This document shows, piece after piece, positions 17,020 through 25,674 of a stretch of 64,000 nt of DNA. Each line of letters starts with the position of its first letter. The first letter of the stretch is position 1. Origin of the DNA: UBA7672 sp965279205 (GTDB lineage: Bacteria; Pseudomonadota; Alphaproteobacteria; Caulobacterales; Hyphomonadaceae); the NCBI GenBank assembly GCA_965279205.1, contig OZ257144.1, positions 4,120,855 through 4,184,854 on the forward strand, given 5' to 3'. The notes below the pieces were generated by a model. That model ran no database searches. It was given only the letters and a program-made list of their open reading frames with translations, and was not told where the DNA came from. The position numbers and the translations under genes were made by a program.

Positions 17020-17912
17020 TCTCCTGGCCCGTCGCCCTTCAGCGATTTGTTGCAGGACTTCTGATAGTCCTGCTGGCGGGCGTGGCGGCTAGCTCAACGA
17101 CAGCCGCTGCGGACACCGAAAGGCGTCCGCAGCGCATCGTCTCGCTCAATCTCTGCACCGACGAACTGCTGATGCGGATCGTCGACCCCTCGCGGATCGC
17201 ATCGATCACCTATCTCTCGCAGCAGAAAATCAACACGCCGCTCGGGCTCGACGCCATCGCCTCGAAGCTGAAGGTCAATCATGGCCTGGCCGAAGAAGTA
17301 CTGATGCAACAGCCTGATCTCGTACTGGCGGGAACCCGCAGCACGACTGCGGCTAGCGCCATGCTCCGCAAGCTGGGCTACACGGTCATCACCTTCGATC
17401 CGGAAGACAATTTCGACGACATGCGCGCCAATATCCGCAAGCTTGGCGCAGCCACGGGCGATGAAGATCGCGCCGAACAAGTAATAGCGGAATTTGATGC
17501 CCGTCTCACCTTCCTGCAGGCCGAACTTCCGGCCGGCGAGAAACCCGTCTTCGCGCACATCGGCGTCAACAACTTCATTGCAGGCCGCGACACGCTCTAT
17601 ACCTATGTCGTCAATGCCGGTGGCTATCGCACGCTTGGCGAAGCGCTAGGCTTTTCGGGCTTCCTCAACGTGTCGCTGGAGCAGATCCTCGGCGTGAAGC
17701 CTGCGCTCATTTCGACCGCCACGCCATGGACCAGCCCGCCCTCGATGTCGACCATGGCGCTGCGCCATCCGGCCCTGCGCGCTCTGGTAGAACAAACGCC
17801 GCAGATTGCGATCCCGGAACGCTACACCACCTGCGGCGCACCTAGCGCGCTTGGCGCCGTCGAGCTTCTGGTTGCCGCCCGCAAGGCCTCTGCCGGGAAG
17901 GCAAATCAGTGA
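17016..17912 (+). CDS. btuF: Periplasmic cobalamin-binding protein BtuF
   Basis: A 298-residue protein with an N-terminal signal peptide (RFVAGLLIVLLAGVAASS) and the helical-backbone class III ABC-binding fold. Visible hallmarks are RIVSLNLCTDELLMRI, QQPDLVLAGTRST, and a C-terminal FSGFLNVSLEQILGVKPALI. It should deliver cobalamin from the outer-membrane receptor to the permease. ATGA overlaps with both neighbours show tight translational coupling across the operon. Confidence 0.88.
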   Translation: MISWPVALQRFVAGLLIVLLAGVAASSTTAAADTERRPQRIVSLNLCTDELLMRIVDPSRIASITYLSQQKINTPLGLDAIASKLKVNHGLAEEVLMQQPDLVLAGTRSTTAASAMLRKLGYTVITFDPEDNFDDMRANIRKLGAATGDEDRAEQVIAEFDARLTFLQAELPAGEKPVFAHIGVNNFIAGRDTLYTYVVNAGGYRTLGEALGFSGFLNVSLEQILGVKPALISTATPWTSPPSMSTMALRHPALRALVEQTPQIAIPERYTTCGAPSALGAVELLVAARKASAGKANQ

Positions 17913-18910
17913 AGTCAGGCCTTCCCTACGCCGCGCTCGTCATCGTGCTTGGCCTCCTCGTGCTGGCGTTCGGCTTCATTTCGATGATTGTCGGACCATC
18001 CACCGCGGGCACGTTCGAACTCTTCAACATGATGGCGCAGGGCCAGGCCGATACCGCCTGGATGATCATGCGCGAAGTGCGCCTGCCACGTACACTGCTG
18101 GCCATGCTGGTCGGCATGTCGCTCGGCCTTTCAGGCGCTGCGCTGCAGGGCTTCCTGCGCAATCCGCTTGCCGACCCTGGCGTCATCGGCGTGTCCTCGG
18201 CCGCCTCTCTCGGCGCCGTGCTGGCGCTTTATACCGGTGCGTCGCTCCTCTTTCCGTTGGCGCTGCCACTGATGGGCATAGCTGGCGCCTTGCTCTGCGT
18301 GCTGCTGCTGCAAGGACTCGCCGGACGAGGCGGTGTGCTCACGCTGATTCTCGCTGGCGTTGCTGTCTCCAGCCTGTGCGCCGCGCTGATGTCGATGGTG
18401 CTCAACATTTCGCCCAACCCCTATGCCGCGGCCGAGATCATGTTCTGGCTGATGGGATCGGTCACCGACCGCAGCATGGATCATCTCACGCTGGCCGCGC
18501 CTCTGATGTTCGCCGGCTGGGTGCTGCTGGCCCTTTCAGCGCGTTCGCTCGATGCGCTCAGCCTTGGCGAGGAAGCCGCCGCCAGCCTCGGCGTCAGCCC
18601 TGCCCGCACGCGCACGCTGGTCGTCGCGGGGACAGCAATAAGTGTCGGCGCCGGCACAGCCGTCACCGGCGGCATCGGCTTTATCGGGCTTGTTGTGCCT
18701 CACCTGCTGCGGCCTCTGGTAGGCCACTCACCAAGCCGGCTGCTTCTAGTGAGCGCGCTTGGCGGCGGCGCGCTTCTTCTGGCCGCGGACATTCTTGTCC
18801 GCATCATACCGTCCGGCATGGAGCTGAAGCTCGGGGTCCTGACGGCGCTGATCGGCGCACCCTTCTTTCTCTGGCTTATCCTGCGCGCACGTACAGAGCT
18901 TGAGTCATGA
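17909..18910 (+). CDS. btuC: Cobalamin ABC transporter permease BtuC (FecCD family)
   Basis: A 333-residue integral membrane protein with about ten hydrophobic segments. FecCD hallmarks include MREVRLPRTLLAMLVGMSLG, SGAALQGFLRNPLADPGVIG, and TGGIGFIGLVVPHLLRPLVG, the cytoplasmic coupling region near the end. It would form the inner-membrane channel as a dimer with the ATPase encoded next. It overlaps btuF and the ATPase gene by four bases each. Confidence 0.9.
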   Translation: MKSGLPYAALVIVLGLLVLAFGFISMIVGPSTAGTFELFNMMAQGQADTAWMIMREVRLPRTLLAMLVGMSLGLSGAALQGFLRNPLADPGVIGVSSAASLGAVLALYTGASLLFPLALPLMGIAGALLCVLLLQGLAGRGGVLTLILAGVAVSSLCAALMSMVLNISPNPYAAAEIMFWLMGSVTDRSMDHLTLAAPLMFAGWVLLALSARSLDALSLGEEAAASLGVSPARTRTLVVAGTAISVGAGTAVTGGIGFIGLVVPHLLRPLVGHSPSRLLLVSALGGGALLLAADILVRIIPSGMELKLGVLTALIGAPFFLWLILRARTELES

Positions 18911-19662
18911 AACTCGAAGCCCGGACCGTCAGCGTAGAGATCAGGGACCGCCGCATCGTCTCGGACGCCTCGCTTACCATCTCGACCGGCGAACTGGTCG
19001 GCCTGATCGGGCCCAATGGCGCCGGCAAGTCGACCCTCCTGAAGGCGATGCTAGGCATCCGCGAACGCACGTCGGGCAGTATGCTGCTCGATGGCCGGGA
19101 TTTCCTCGCCATGCCTGGAAAGGACCGCGCGCGCGCTGTCGCCTTCCTGCCGCAGGAGCGCCGCGTCGAATGGCGCCTGCCCTCGCACGACGTCGTCATG
19201 CTGGGCCGCTACCCACACCAGTCCGGCTTTGGCGGGCCGACGATCGACGACCGCGCTGCGGTCAATCGCGCGCTCGATGCGGTGGACGGGCGGGAGCTTG
19301 GCGACCGGCCGGTGGCTGTGCTGTCGGGCGGCGAACGCACCCGCATCCTGCTTGCCCGGGCTCTTGCAGTCGAAGCTCCCCTCCTCCTGGTCGACGAACC
19401 GATTGCTGCCCTCGACCCCTACCACCAGCTCCACGTCATGGAGATCCTGCGCGAACGGACCCGGGCTGGCAGTGGGGTTCTTGCCGTCATCCACGACCTG
19501 CCGCTGGCCATGCGCTTCATGGACCGGCTGGTCCTGATGGACCGGGGCGCCGTAGTTGCGGACGGAAAACCGGCTGACGTGCTGACCCCGGAACGGCTTG
19601 CCGCTGTCTATCGCATCGAGGCGCTCCAGCCGCACAGACTGCCGTGGGCGCGCCTTCCCTAG
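18907..19662 (+). CDS. btuD: Cobalamin ABC transporter ATPase BtuD
   Basis: A 251-residue ABC ATPase with Walker A GPNGAGKST (near residue 40), signature LSGGERTRILLARAL, Walker B LLLVDEPIAALD and a switch histidine in VIHDL. It powers the permease encoded immediately upstream. It is the last gene of the riboswitch-controlled unit; 150 bp separate it from the next gene. Confidence 0.9.
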   Translation: MKLEARTVSVEIRDRRIVSDASLTISTGELVGLIGPNGAGKSTLLKAMLGIRERTSGSMLLDGRDFLAMPGKDRARAVAFLPQERRVEWRLPSHDVVMLGRYPHQSGFGGPTIDDRAAVNRALDAVDGRELGDRPVAVLSGGERTRILLARALAVEAPLLLVDEPIAALDPYHQLHVMEILRERTRAGSGVLAVIHDLPLAMRFMDRLVLMDRGAVVADGKPADVLTPERLAAVYRIEALQPHRLPWARLP

Positions 19663-19736
19663 AGTCAACTAACGCTGGCTAGCGTAAACGTGACCCGAAG
19701 ACATCCATTCGCGTCCCGGGCGAAGCCCTGTCCCAA

Positions 19737-19765
19737 TTGACGATTTTCACACTTTCGCATCTAAT
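19737..19765 (+). promoter_or_regulatory. Candidate sigma-70 promoter
   Basis: TTGACG (19737–19742) and TCTAAT (19760–19765) are separated by exactly 17 bp, in an AT-rich patch about 50 bp before the gene at 19816. Each box matches five of six consensus bases. Confidence 0.5.
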
Positions 19766-19815
19766 CGTAATCAGAATTACAGCACTCGAATTGCCCCTCC
19801 CTGGGAGAAACCTGA

Positions 19816-21855
19816 ATGAAAACCAAGCTGCTGGCCTCGACCATGGCCGCTGCCGTTCTCGGCATCGCCGCCTTCGTAGGCGTGAGCGCGATTGCCGCTC
19901 CTGCCCCGGCCATCACCGTTTCGGTGCCCGAGCGCGCCGACAACTTCCAGCTCACCGACCACACCCGCCTCTCGCACGAGCTGCACTATTTCAAGGACGC
20001 CAAGGCCATCGTGCTGATGACGCAGGTCAACGGCTCGAAGCTATCGCAGGCCGCCGCCACGGAGCTCGAAAAGCTGCAGGCCGCCTACAAGGGCAAGGGC
20101 GTGCTCTTCTACATGCTCAACTCGAAAGACACGCGCGACGCCGCCGCGGTCGAAGCCAGGGCGCAGGGCTATGACATTCCAGTCCTGATCGATGAAGCAC
20201 AGCTGGTCGGTGAATCGCTCGGCGTCCAGAAGGAAGCCGAAGTGTTCGTGGTCGATCCGCAGAACGCCTTCAAGATCGCCTATCACGGCCCGCTCAACGA
20301 AGGCTTCGCCAAGGGCGGCGCCACGGGCGGTGAAGCCTACACGGCCAACGCCATCGACGCAGTCGTCGGCGGCAAGGCTGTAACCAAGGCTCGCCTCGAC
20401 GTGACGGCCGGCCAATCAGTCGCCTTCCCGCTCCGTGAGAAGTCCGCCGAGTTCAAGAACATCTCCTACTCGAAAGACATCTCGCCGATCCTGAAAGACA
20501 AGTGCGTGACCTGCCACCAGAAGGGCGGCATCGCCCCCTTCGCTATGAACAGCTATGAGATCGTCAAGGGCACGGCCCCGATGATCCGCGAGTCAGTTCG
20601 CGCAGAACGCATGCCTCCCTACTTCGCCGATCCGCATATCGGCCACTTCAACAACGACCAGGGCATGACGACCAAGGAGACGCAGACCCTGATCCACTGG
20701 ATCGAGGCTGGCGCGCCGCGCGGCGCGGGCCCGGATGTCCTCAAGGACACAGCCGGCGAAGCGCCGGAATGGCCGTCTTATCTCGGCAAACCCGACGCGA
20801 TCGTCGACCTGCCGGCCTTCAACGTGCCCGCCACCGGCATCGTCGAGTACAAGAACCAGCGCGTCGACAACCCGTTCAAGGAAGATACCTGGCTGCGTGC
20901 GATCTCGATCAAGCCGGGCGACCGGACGGTCCTGCACCACGTCGTGTCGAACCATGTGCCGGATCCGAAACTGCCGCGCGCGAAAATCCCGGGCGGTTCG
21001 GTCGGCTCCTACACGCCGGGCGCTGAAGCGCAGGTCATCGCTGACGGCGCGGGCGCGCCTGTGCCGGGCGGCGGCAAGCTGAACTTCCAGATGCACTACA
21101 CCACGACCGGCAAGGCCTCGACCGACCGCACGCAGGTCGGCTTCTACACGCTCAAGGCGCCGCCGAAATACATCAAGCGCTCGACCGTGATCTTCGACTT
21201 CGGCCTGACCATCCCGGCTGGCGAAGCGCGTCACAAGGAAGTCGCCTACCTCACGGTTCCGGCCGACATGTACATCTACACGCTGTATCCGCACTCCCAC
21301 TATCGCGGCTACCACGTCGAGCTGATGGAAAAGGCGTCCGACGGCAAGGAGACGATGATGCTCTCGCTGCCGAAGTACGACTTCAACTGGCAGCGCGACT
21401 ACGATCCGGTGGAGCCGATCCTCGTCAAGAAAGGCACCAAGCTGATCGCGACCTGGGTGTTTGACAACTCGACGAACAATAAGAAGCTGACCGCCGCGAA
21501 CAAGGATGCCGACGGCTCGCCGATCGCGTCCTACAACGACACCGTCCGCACGGGCGAGCAGTCGCACCAGGAGATGATGTACTTCCGCATCAACTACCGC
21601 TGGGCTGACGAGACCGTCGACAACGTCCGCAATGACCTGCAGCAGCAGCTGCAAGCGTCGATGTCGTTCGGCATGGTCGACGACAACTATGACGGCCTGG
21701 TCCAGAAGGACGAACTCAAGGGCATGATGGCGTCGCTGAAGCCCCGCTTCGATGCGCTGGATGTCGACAAGTCCGGTGCGCTCGACGCCAAGGAACTGGC
21801 GGCAAGCGGCATGGGCGGCATGATGCGCCCGCCGGAAGACGCGCCGGATCTCTAA
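19816..21855 (+). CDS. Exported redoxin / cytochrome c / copper monooxygenase-like / EF-hand protein
   Basis: A 679-residue exported protein with a mosaic layout. A signal peptide (~1–28) is followed by a thioredoxin/redoxin-like domain (~33–190) and a haem c site C230-V-T-C233-H. Next comes a long region (~300–600) with histidine motifs VLHHVV, MHYTTTG and YPHSHYRG, like copper type II ascorbate-dependent monooxygenases. Two EF-hands end the protein (DDNYDGLVQKDEL; DVDKSGALDAKEL). The redoxin domain has no catalytic cysteine where a CxxC or single Cys would lie (MTQVNGSKLS). A periplasmic oxidative or metal-dependent function is likely, but the substrate is unknown. It stands alone between a promoter and a strong terminator. 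Confidence 0.8.
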   Translation: MKTKLLASTMAAAVLGIAAFVGVSAIAAPAPAITVSVPERADNFQLTDHTRLSHELHYFKDAKAIVLMTQVNGSKLSQAAATELEKLQAAYKGKGVLFYMLNSKDTRDAAAVEARAQGYDIPVLIDEAQLVGESLGVQKEAEVFVVDPQNAFKIAYHGPLNEGFAKGGATGGEAYTANAIDAVVGGKAVTKARLDVTAGQSVAFPLREKSAEFKNISYSKDISPILKDKCVTCHQKGGIAPFAMNSYEIVKGTAPMIRESVRAERMPPYFADPHIGHFNNDQGMTTKETQTLIHWIEAGAPRGAGPDVLKDTAGEAPEWPSYLGKPDAIVDLPAFNVPATGIVEYKNQRVDNPFKEDTWLRAISIKPGDRTVLHHVVSNHVPDPKLPRAKIPGGSVGSYTPGAEAQVIADGAGAPVPGGGKLNFQMHYTTTGKASTDRTQVGFYTLKAPPKYIKRSTVIFDFGLTIPAGEARHKEVAYLTVPADMYIYTLYPHSHYRGYHVELMEKASDGKETMMLSLPKYDFNWQRDYDPVEPILVKKGTKLIATWVFDNSTNNKKLTAANKDADGSPIASYNDTVRTGEQSHQEMMYFRINYRWADETVDNVRNDLQQQLQASMSFGMVDDNYDGLVQKDELKGMMASLKPRFDALDVDKSGALDAKELAASGMGGMMRPPEDAPDL

Positions 21856-21877
21856 CCGGCCCTGCAGACCAAAACGG

Positions 21878-21909
21878 AAAGGCCGGAGCATCGCTCCGGC
21901 CTTTTTGTT
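21878..21909 (+). terminator. Rho-independent terminator
   Basis: A GC-rich stem (GGCCGGAGC, loop ATC, GCTCCGGCC), extended by A–T pairs, is followed by TTTTTGTTT. It sits 22 bp after the redoxin-like gene and ends that transcript. Confidence 0.9.
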
Positions 21910-22021
21910 TGGGCGCGCCAAAGCGTCTCAATGATCGCCCGGCAGGCCCGCATTGACGCCAGCGCCCTTGCTTGGCATTAGGTGCCCCCTCGCCTTGTCA
22001 GCGAGCCTAGAAGACTGGATC

Positions 22022-22096
22022 GGGCGGTTAGCTCAGCGGTAGAGCACTACCTTGACATGGTAGGGGTCACAGGTTCGATCCCTGTACCGCCCACCA
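22022..22096 (+). tRNA. tRNA-Val (anticodon GAC)
   Basis: The 75 nt fold as a full cloverleaf: acceptor stem GGGCGGT/ACCGCCC, D-arm GCTC…GAGC, anticodon stem CTACC/GGTAG around the loop TTGACAT (anticodon GAC), and T-arm CAGG-TTCGATC-CCTG. The CCA tail is encoded. No integrase gene or repeated 3' end is visible nearby, so it does not look like a used attachment site within this window. Confidence 0.95.
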
Positions 22097-22170
22097 GCCT
22101 TTGCGCTTCACGCTAGGGCTGGGCAAGCCGGAGCTGAAATTCCACAAAACTGGATATTCGATGCGGCCCT

Positions 22171-22530
22171 CTAGGCCGCCATCACGCGTTCAACCTCGTC
22201 CACCAGCTCACGCAGGTGGAAAGGCTTGGAGAGGACCTTGGCGCCAGCGGGGGCCGGGCCACCCGCGGAGAGGGCCACGCCTGCAAAACCAGTGATGAAA
22301 ACGATCTTCATGGCCGGATCGAGTTCCGCGCCGCGGCGGGCGAGTTCAATGCCATCGAGCCCAGGCATCACGATGTCGGTGAGGAGCAGGTCGAAAACCT
22401 CTCGTTCGAGGGCTTTCAGGGCCGTACGCCCTTCGTCGAAATCCTTCACGACATGACCGGCGCGCTTGAGCGCATTGACGAGGAAGCCGCGCAGGCTGTC
22501 GTCGTCCTCGGCGAGAAGAATCTTGGCCAT
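22171..22530 (-). CDS. cpdR: Single-domain response regulator CpdR
   Basis: A 119-residue receiver domain with no output domain. Acidic pocket residues lie in LLAEDDD, the phosphoacceptor aspartate in LLLTDIVMPGLDGIE, the conserved Thr in FITGFAGVAL, and the Lys in VLSKPFHL. The closely spaced motifs and the ending LRELVDEVERVMAA match Caulobacter CpdR. CpdR is phosphorylated through the CckA–ChpT relay; in its unphosphorylated form it primes the ClpXP protease for cell-cycle substrates. It is divergent from the N-formylglutamate amidohydrolase gene. Confidence 0.88.
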   Translation of the reverse strand: MAKILLAEDDDSLRGFLVNALKRAGHVVKDFDEGRTALKALEREVFDLLLTDIVMPGLDGIELARRGAELDPAMKIVFITGFAGVALSAGGPAPAGAKVLSKPFHLRELVDEVERVMAA

Positions 22531-22642
22531 GATGTTCCGGGACCTTCGAACCCCTCCTAGGGCTCAACAGTACGATTTGTGATGCGGCATGGTAAAGCAG
22601 GTATGAAGAGACGCGCTTGACCGAAACGCAGCGTCCTAAAAT

Positions 22643-23641
22643 ATGGGCGAAATGTTTCCCGGATTGATGATCTTCGCTGATCCAGGGTCGGATGACCCCA
22701 AGTCCCGTTCACCGCAGGGGGAACGAACAGGGTTCTCGTTCTCGATCGACGAGCCCGTTTCGGTGGTTTCGCCGGCCGTATTCGCCTCGCCCCACTCCGG
22801 CAGGCTCTATCCCAAGGGGTTTCTTGAGATCTGTTCGGCCTCGATGATCGATCTCCGGCGAATCGAGGACGCCTATGTCGACCGTCTTCTGGCTGACGTT
22901 CACCTCTCCGGGTCGCCGGTCATCTGCGGGCTGGTCGGCCGGGCCTGCATTGACCTCAATCGCGCCGAATCCGAGATGGATCCGGTGATGTTCGAGGATC
23001 CCTCGCCGTCCTGGTTCAGCCAGCGCTCGCCTCGGGTGGACGCTGGGCTCGGCTGCATACCGAGGATCGCCTTCAACGGAACCGCCATTTACGGGCGGAA
23101 ACTGCGCCGCGAGGAGGCCGACCGGCGAATCGATCAGGTCTACCGGCCCTATCATCGGGCGCTGGAGGCCCTGCTGCGGCGGGCCCAGGCCATGTTCGGG
23201 CAGGCCTGGCTGATCGACTGCCATTCCATGCCGGCTGAGACGGAGAGTTCCGCCAAATCGCCAGATATCGTTATCGGCGACCGGTTCGGTGCGTCCTGCT
23301 CGCCGGGCCTTGCCGATCTCGTCGAGAGCCTGTTCAGGGCCCGGGGATACACCACCGCTCGCAACACGCCCTATGCCGGGGGCTTTGCCACGCTGGCGCA
23401 CGGCCAGCCCTCACTGGGCCGGCACGCTCTCCAGATTGAGGTCCGCCGCCGGCTTTACCTCGATGAGGTTAGCGTCGAGCCCCACGAGGGCTTCCTGGCC
23501 CTGCGGCGCCACATGAGCGAGATCGCGCAGGAAATCTGCGCATTCACGCGCGCCGAAGTGGGGCTAAATGACGGAAATACAAAGAGAAAGGCCGCGTCGG
23601 ATTCCGACGCGGCCAAGGTATTAGGGAGGAAACGCCCATAA
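22643..23641 (+). CDS. N-formylglutamate amidohydrolase family protein
   Basis: A 332-residue protein of the N-formylglutamate amidohydrolase family: PAVFASPHSGRLYPKGFL near the N-terminus, a central DLNRAESEMDP, LIDCHSMP with metal-type His and Asp, and a late HALQIEVRRRLYLDE. Classical members release formate from N-formylglutamate in histidine breakdown. No hut genes are adjacent, so this may be a paralogue with another substrate. The first ~30 residues are poorly supported and a later start is possible. A strong hairpin lies inside the last codons. Confidence 0.82.
   Translation: MGEMFPGLMIFADPGSDDPKSRSPQGERTGFSFSIDEPVSVVSPAVFASPHSGRLYPKGFLEICSASMIDLRRIEDAYVDRLLADVHLSGSPVICGLVGRACIDLNRAESEMDPVMFEDPSPSWFSQRSPRVDAGLGCIPRIAFNGTAIYGRKLRREEADRRIDQVYRPYHRALEALLRRAQAMFGQAWLIDCHSMPAETESSAKSPDIVIGDRFGASCSPGLADLVESLFRARGYTTARNTPYAGGFATLAHGQPSLGRHALQIEVRRRLYLDEVSVEPHEGFLALRRHMSEIAQEICAFTRAEVGLNDGNTKRKAASDSDAAKVLGRKRP
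23590..23614. terminator. GC-rich hairpin at the end of the amidohydrolase gene
   Basis: A perfect 11-bp stem (GGCCGCGTCGG, ATT loop, CCGACGCGGCC) lies within the final codons of the gene. On the plus strand no T-run follows. On the minus strand it is followed by TTTCTCTTT, so it would act as a terminator for a transcript coming from the right, where no gene is visible. Confidence 0.4.
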
Positions 23642-23904
23642 GGGCAGCGGCTCCGAAGAGCCACGGGTTGTAATTACGCTGCACCGCAAAAAACTCAACC
23701 CGAAATCTCGCAGGTGCGGCGAATTTCCGCAGTTTCCCAGCAATATGACAGTTTTGATGCGTTTTTGGGCGCACCTGTCCGGTTTCCGTTCAGCGACTCT
23801 TGCTGCACTGCACAAGCTTCCCCTTTAGCGTGTGGCAAGCGCCTTGCTGATCAACCGCACGACGGTCCCCGAATGGTACGGGCGGCGTAGCGGGAGTATG
23901 AGTT
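23642..23904. other. 263-bp intergenic region
   Basis: No convincing reading frame. It contains an AT-richer patch around 23670–23770 and presumably the promoter of the XRE gene at 23905. A small minus-strand RNA ending at the 23590–23614 hairpin is conceivable but unsupported. Confidence 0.4.
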
Positions 23905-24303
23905 ATGGCCACGGATGTGGATATTTATGTCGGCAAGCGCCTCCGGCGCCGTCGTCGTCTGCTGGGTCTGACCCAGCAGGACCTGGCTAGCCAGGTCGGC
24001 GTGCGTTTCCAGCAGATCCAGAAATACGAATGCGGCGCGAACCGCATCACGGCGAGCAGGCTGTTTGCCCTGTCGACCGCCCTCAACGTCAACATCAATT
24101 ACTTCTTCGACGGCCTCACGGCCGACGGAAAACAGGCCCCGGCCAACGACCAGAACGACCGGCTGTCTGGCGACATCCTTTCGCAGAAAGAGACGCTGGA
24201 ACTCGTGCGCGCCTATTACAGGCTCTCCGAGCGCCCGCGCCGCCGCCTGCTCGACCTCGCCAAGGCCCTCGAAGGCGATGGCTCCGACTCGGTCGCCTCG
24301 TAA
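23905..24303 (+). CDS. XRE-family transcriptional regulator
   Basis: A 132-residue protein with an arginine-rich N-terminus (KRLRRRRRLLGLTQQDLA) and a Cro/cI HTH at ~9–65 (VRFQQIQKYECGANRITASR). A C-terminal helical segment (ETLELVRAYYRLSERPRRRL) follows. This layout is widespread in alphaproteobacteria as a chromosomal regulator. It stands alone, so the targets cannot be inferred. It is a different type from the CapH-like protein at the left end. Confidence 0.85.
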   Translation: MATDVDIYVGKRLRRRRRLLGLTQQDLASQVGVRFQQIQKYECGANRITASRLFALSTALNVNINYFFDGLTADGKQAPANDQNDRLSGDILSQKETLELVRAYYRLSERPRRRLLDLAKALEGDGSDSVAS

Positions 24304-24405
24304 GGCAGACCCCGCCCGCTAAGTGCGCGCCCGGCCAGGAACAAATCCGGCCGGGCGACGCCTGCGTCTTGCGGGAACCAAGACTGAGAGGCAAAGGTCC
24401 GAACC

Positions 24406-25212
24406 ATGCCGGACCCCGTCCTCGCCAGATCCCTACTTCCCTTGGCGCTGAGACTTGCGGACGCTGCGCGTGCCGCGATCCTTCCGCATTTTCGCTCCGC
24501 GCTTGGCTGCACCCCCGACAACAAGGCGACCACCGGCTATGATCCGGTGACCGAAGGCGATCGGGCCTCCGAACGCGCCATGCGCAAGCTGATCGTCCGC
24601 GAGCGGCCGGATGACGCCATCGAGGGCGAGGAGTACGGCTCCTCTCCCGGCAGCAGCGGCCTCACCTGGTATCTCGACCCCATCGACGGAACCCGCGCTT
24701 TCGTTGCGGGCCTACCCTCCTGGTGCGTGCTGATCGGTCTCGTAAAAGACAGCAAGCCCATCCTCGGCATCATCGACCAACCCTGGCTCGACGAGCGCTA
24801 TGTCGGCCTCGGCAACGAGGCCTGGCTCGACTGCCGTGGCGCGCGCACGCCGCTGAAGACACGCGACTGCCCGGCTCTCACGCAGGCCATCCTGTCGACC
24901 ACCGATCCCTTCATCCTCACAGCGCCTGAGCGCGGCGCGTTTGAACATTTGCGGGCTACTGCCCGGCTTACCCGCTATGGCCTCGACGCCTATGCCTATG
25001 CGCGGCTGGCGGCGGGCACGATCGACATGGTGACGGAGACGGGCCTCAAATCGCACGACGTCGCCGCGCTGATCCCGGTCATTGAAGGGGCCGGCGGCGT
25101 GGTGACGGACTGGCGCGGCCAACCGGCCCAGCTCGGCGGCCAGATCGCGGCGGCGGCCAACCGCAAGATTCTCGACGAGGCGCTGGTGTCGCTGAGACGC
25201 TCGGCGCTCTGA
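24406..25212 (+). CDS. hisN: Inositol monophosphatase-family enzyme, likely histidinol-phosphatase HisN
   Basis: A 268-residue Mg2+-dependent phosphatase. Metal-site motifs are GEEYG, YLDPIDGTRAF and a late SHDVAALIPVIEGAGGVVTDW. The IMPase family covers inositol phosphatase, CysQ and HisN; the overall motif spacing looks most like the HisN branch, which removes phosphate from histidinol phosphate in histidine synthesis. No other his gene is nearby. Specificity is inferred. Confidence 0.78.
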   Translation: MPDPVLARSLLPLALRLADAARAAILPHFRSALGCTPDNKATTGYDPVTEGDRASERAMRKLIVRERPDDAIEGEEYGSSPGSSGLTWYLDPIDGTRAFVAGLPSWCVLIGLVKDSKPILGIIDQPWLDERYVGLGNEAWLDCRGARTPLKTRDCPALTQAILSTTDPFILTAPERGAFEHLRATARLTRYGLDAYAYARLAAGTIDMVTETGLKSHDVAALIPVIEGAGGVVTDWRGQPAQLGGQIAAAANRKILDEALVSLRRSAL

Positions 25213-25229
25213 TCCCACAGGAGCCCCGC

Positions 25230-25595
25230 ATGACCCCGATCCTGCTCAACGCCGCCCGCGCCTTTGCGATGACGGCGTTCGCCGATGGCAAGCTGAGCCC
25301 TGTTGAATCTCACCGGTTCGCCAGCGTGGCCGCTCGGGAGCCTCTGCTGAACATCCACGGACACGCCGAGATCGCCGACGCCTGGGCGCAGGCGGACCGT
25401 GAAGTGCATGCCGCCCAGAGTTTCGGCGCCGCCCTGCTGTCCATCCGGTCCGAAGTTACGGATCAAGCGGGCAAGGCACTGATGATGCGGGTCGCACAGT
25501 CGGCCGTGATCGCCGACGGCAAGGTCGAACTGCAGGAAAACATCGCGGTTACATCGCTGGCCGAAGCCCTGGGCCTCGACCCCAACAAGTATTGA
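25230..25595 (+). CDS. TerB-like protein
   Basis: A 121-residue helical protein resembling the TerB/TerB-like domain: two similar halves with FADGKLSPVES and VIADGKVELQENIAV, the acidic D-G-x-x motifs that may bind metal. The start follows AGGAG. TerB-like proteins occur near tellurite-resistance and stress genes, but no other ter gene is present. It lies 17 bp after the hisN-like gene and probably shares its transcript. Confidence 0.65.
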   Translation: MTPILLNAARAFAMTAFADGKLSPVESHRFASVAAREPLLNIHGHAEIADAWAQADREVHAAQSFGAALLSIRSEVTDQAGKALMMRVAQSAVIADGKVELQENIAVTSLAEALGLDPNKY

Positions 25596-25674
25596 GGCGC
25601 CGGGAACGATTGTCGGGCCAGAGAGTTTTCCTTCCGAGGTGTTCCGGGCGCTAGCGGAACGCGGGGAGGACGTA

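Noticed and set aside
20593..21921. Very long minus-strand open frame opposite the redoxin-like gene.
   Set aside because: High-GC codon use leaves the antisense frame open; the product is Arg/Val/His-rich without recognisable domains.
22022..22096. tRNA-Val gene as an integration site for an island.
   Set aside because: No integrase gene, no repeated 3' tRNA end and no composition change were seen on either side; its neighbours are standard chromosomal genes.
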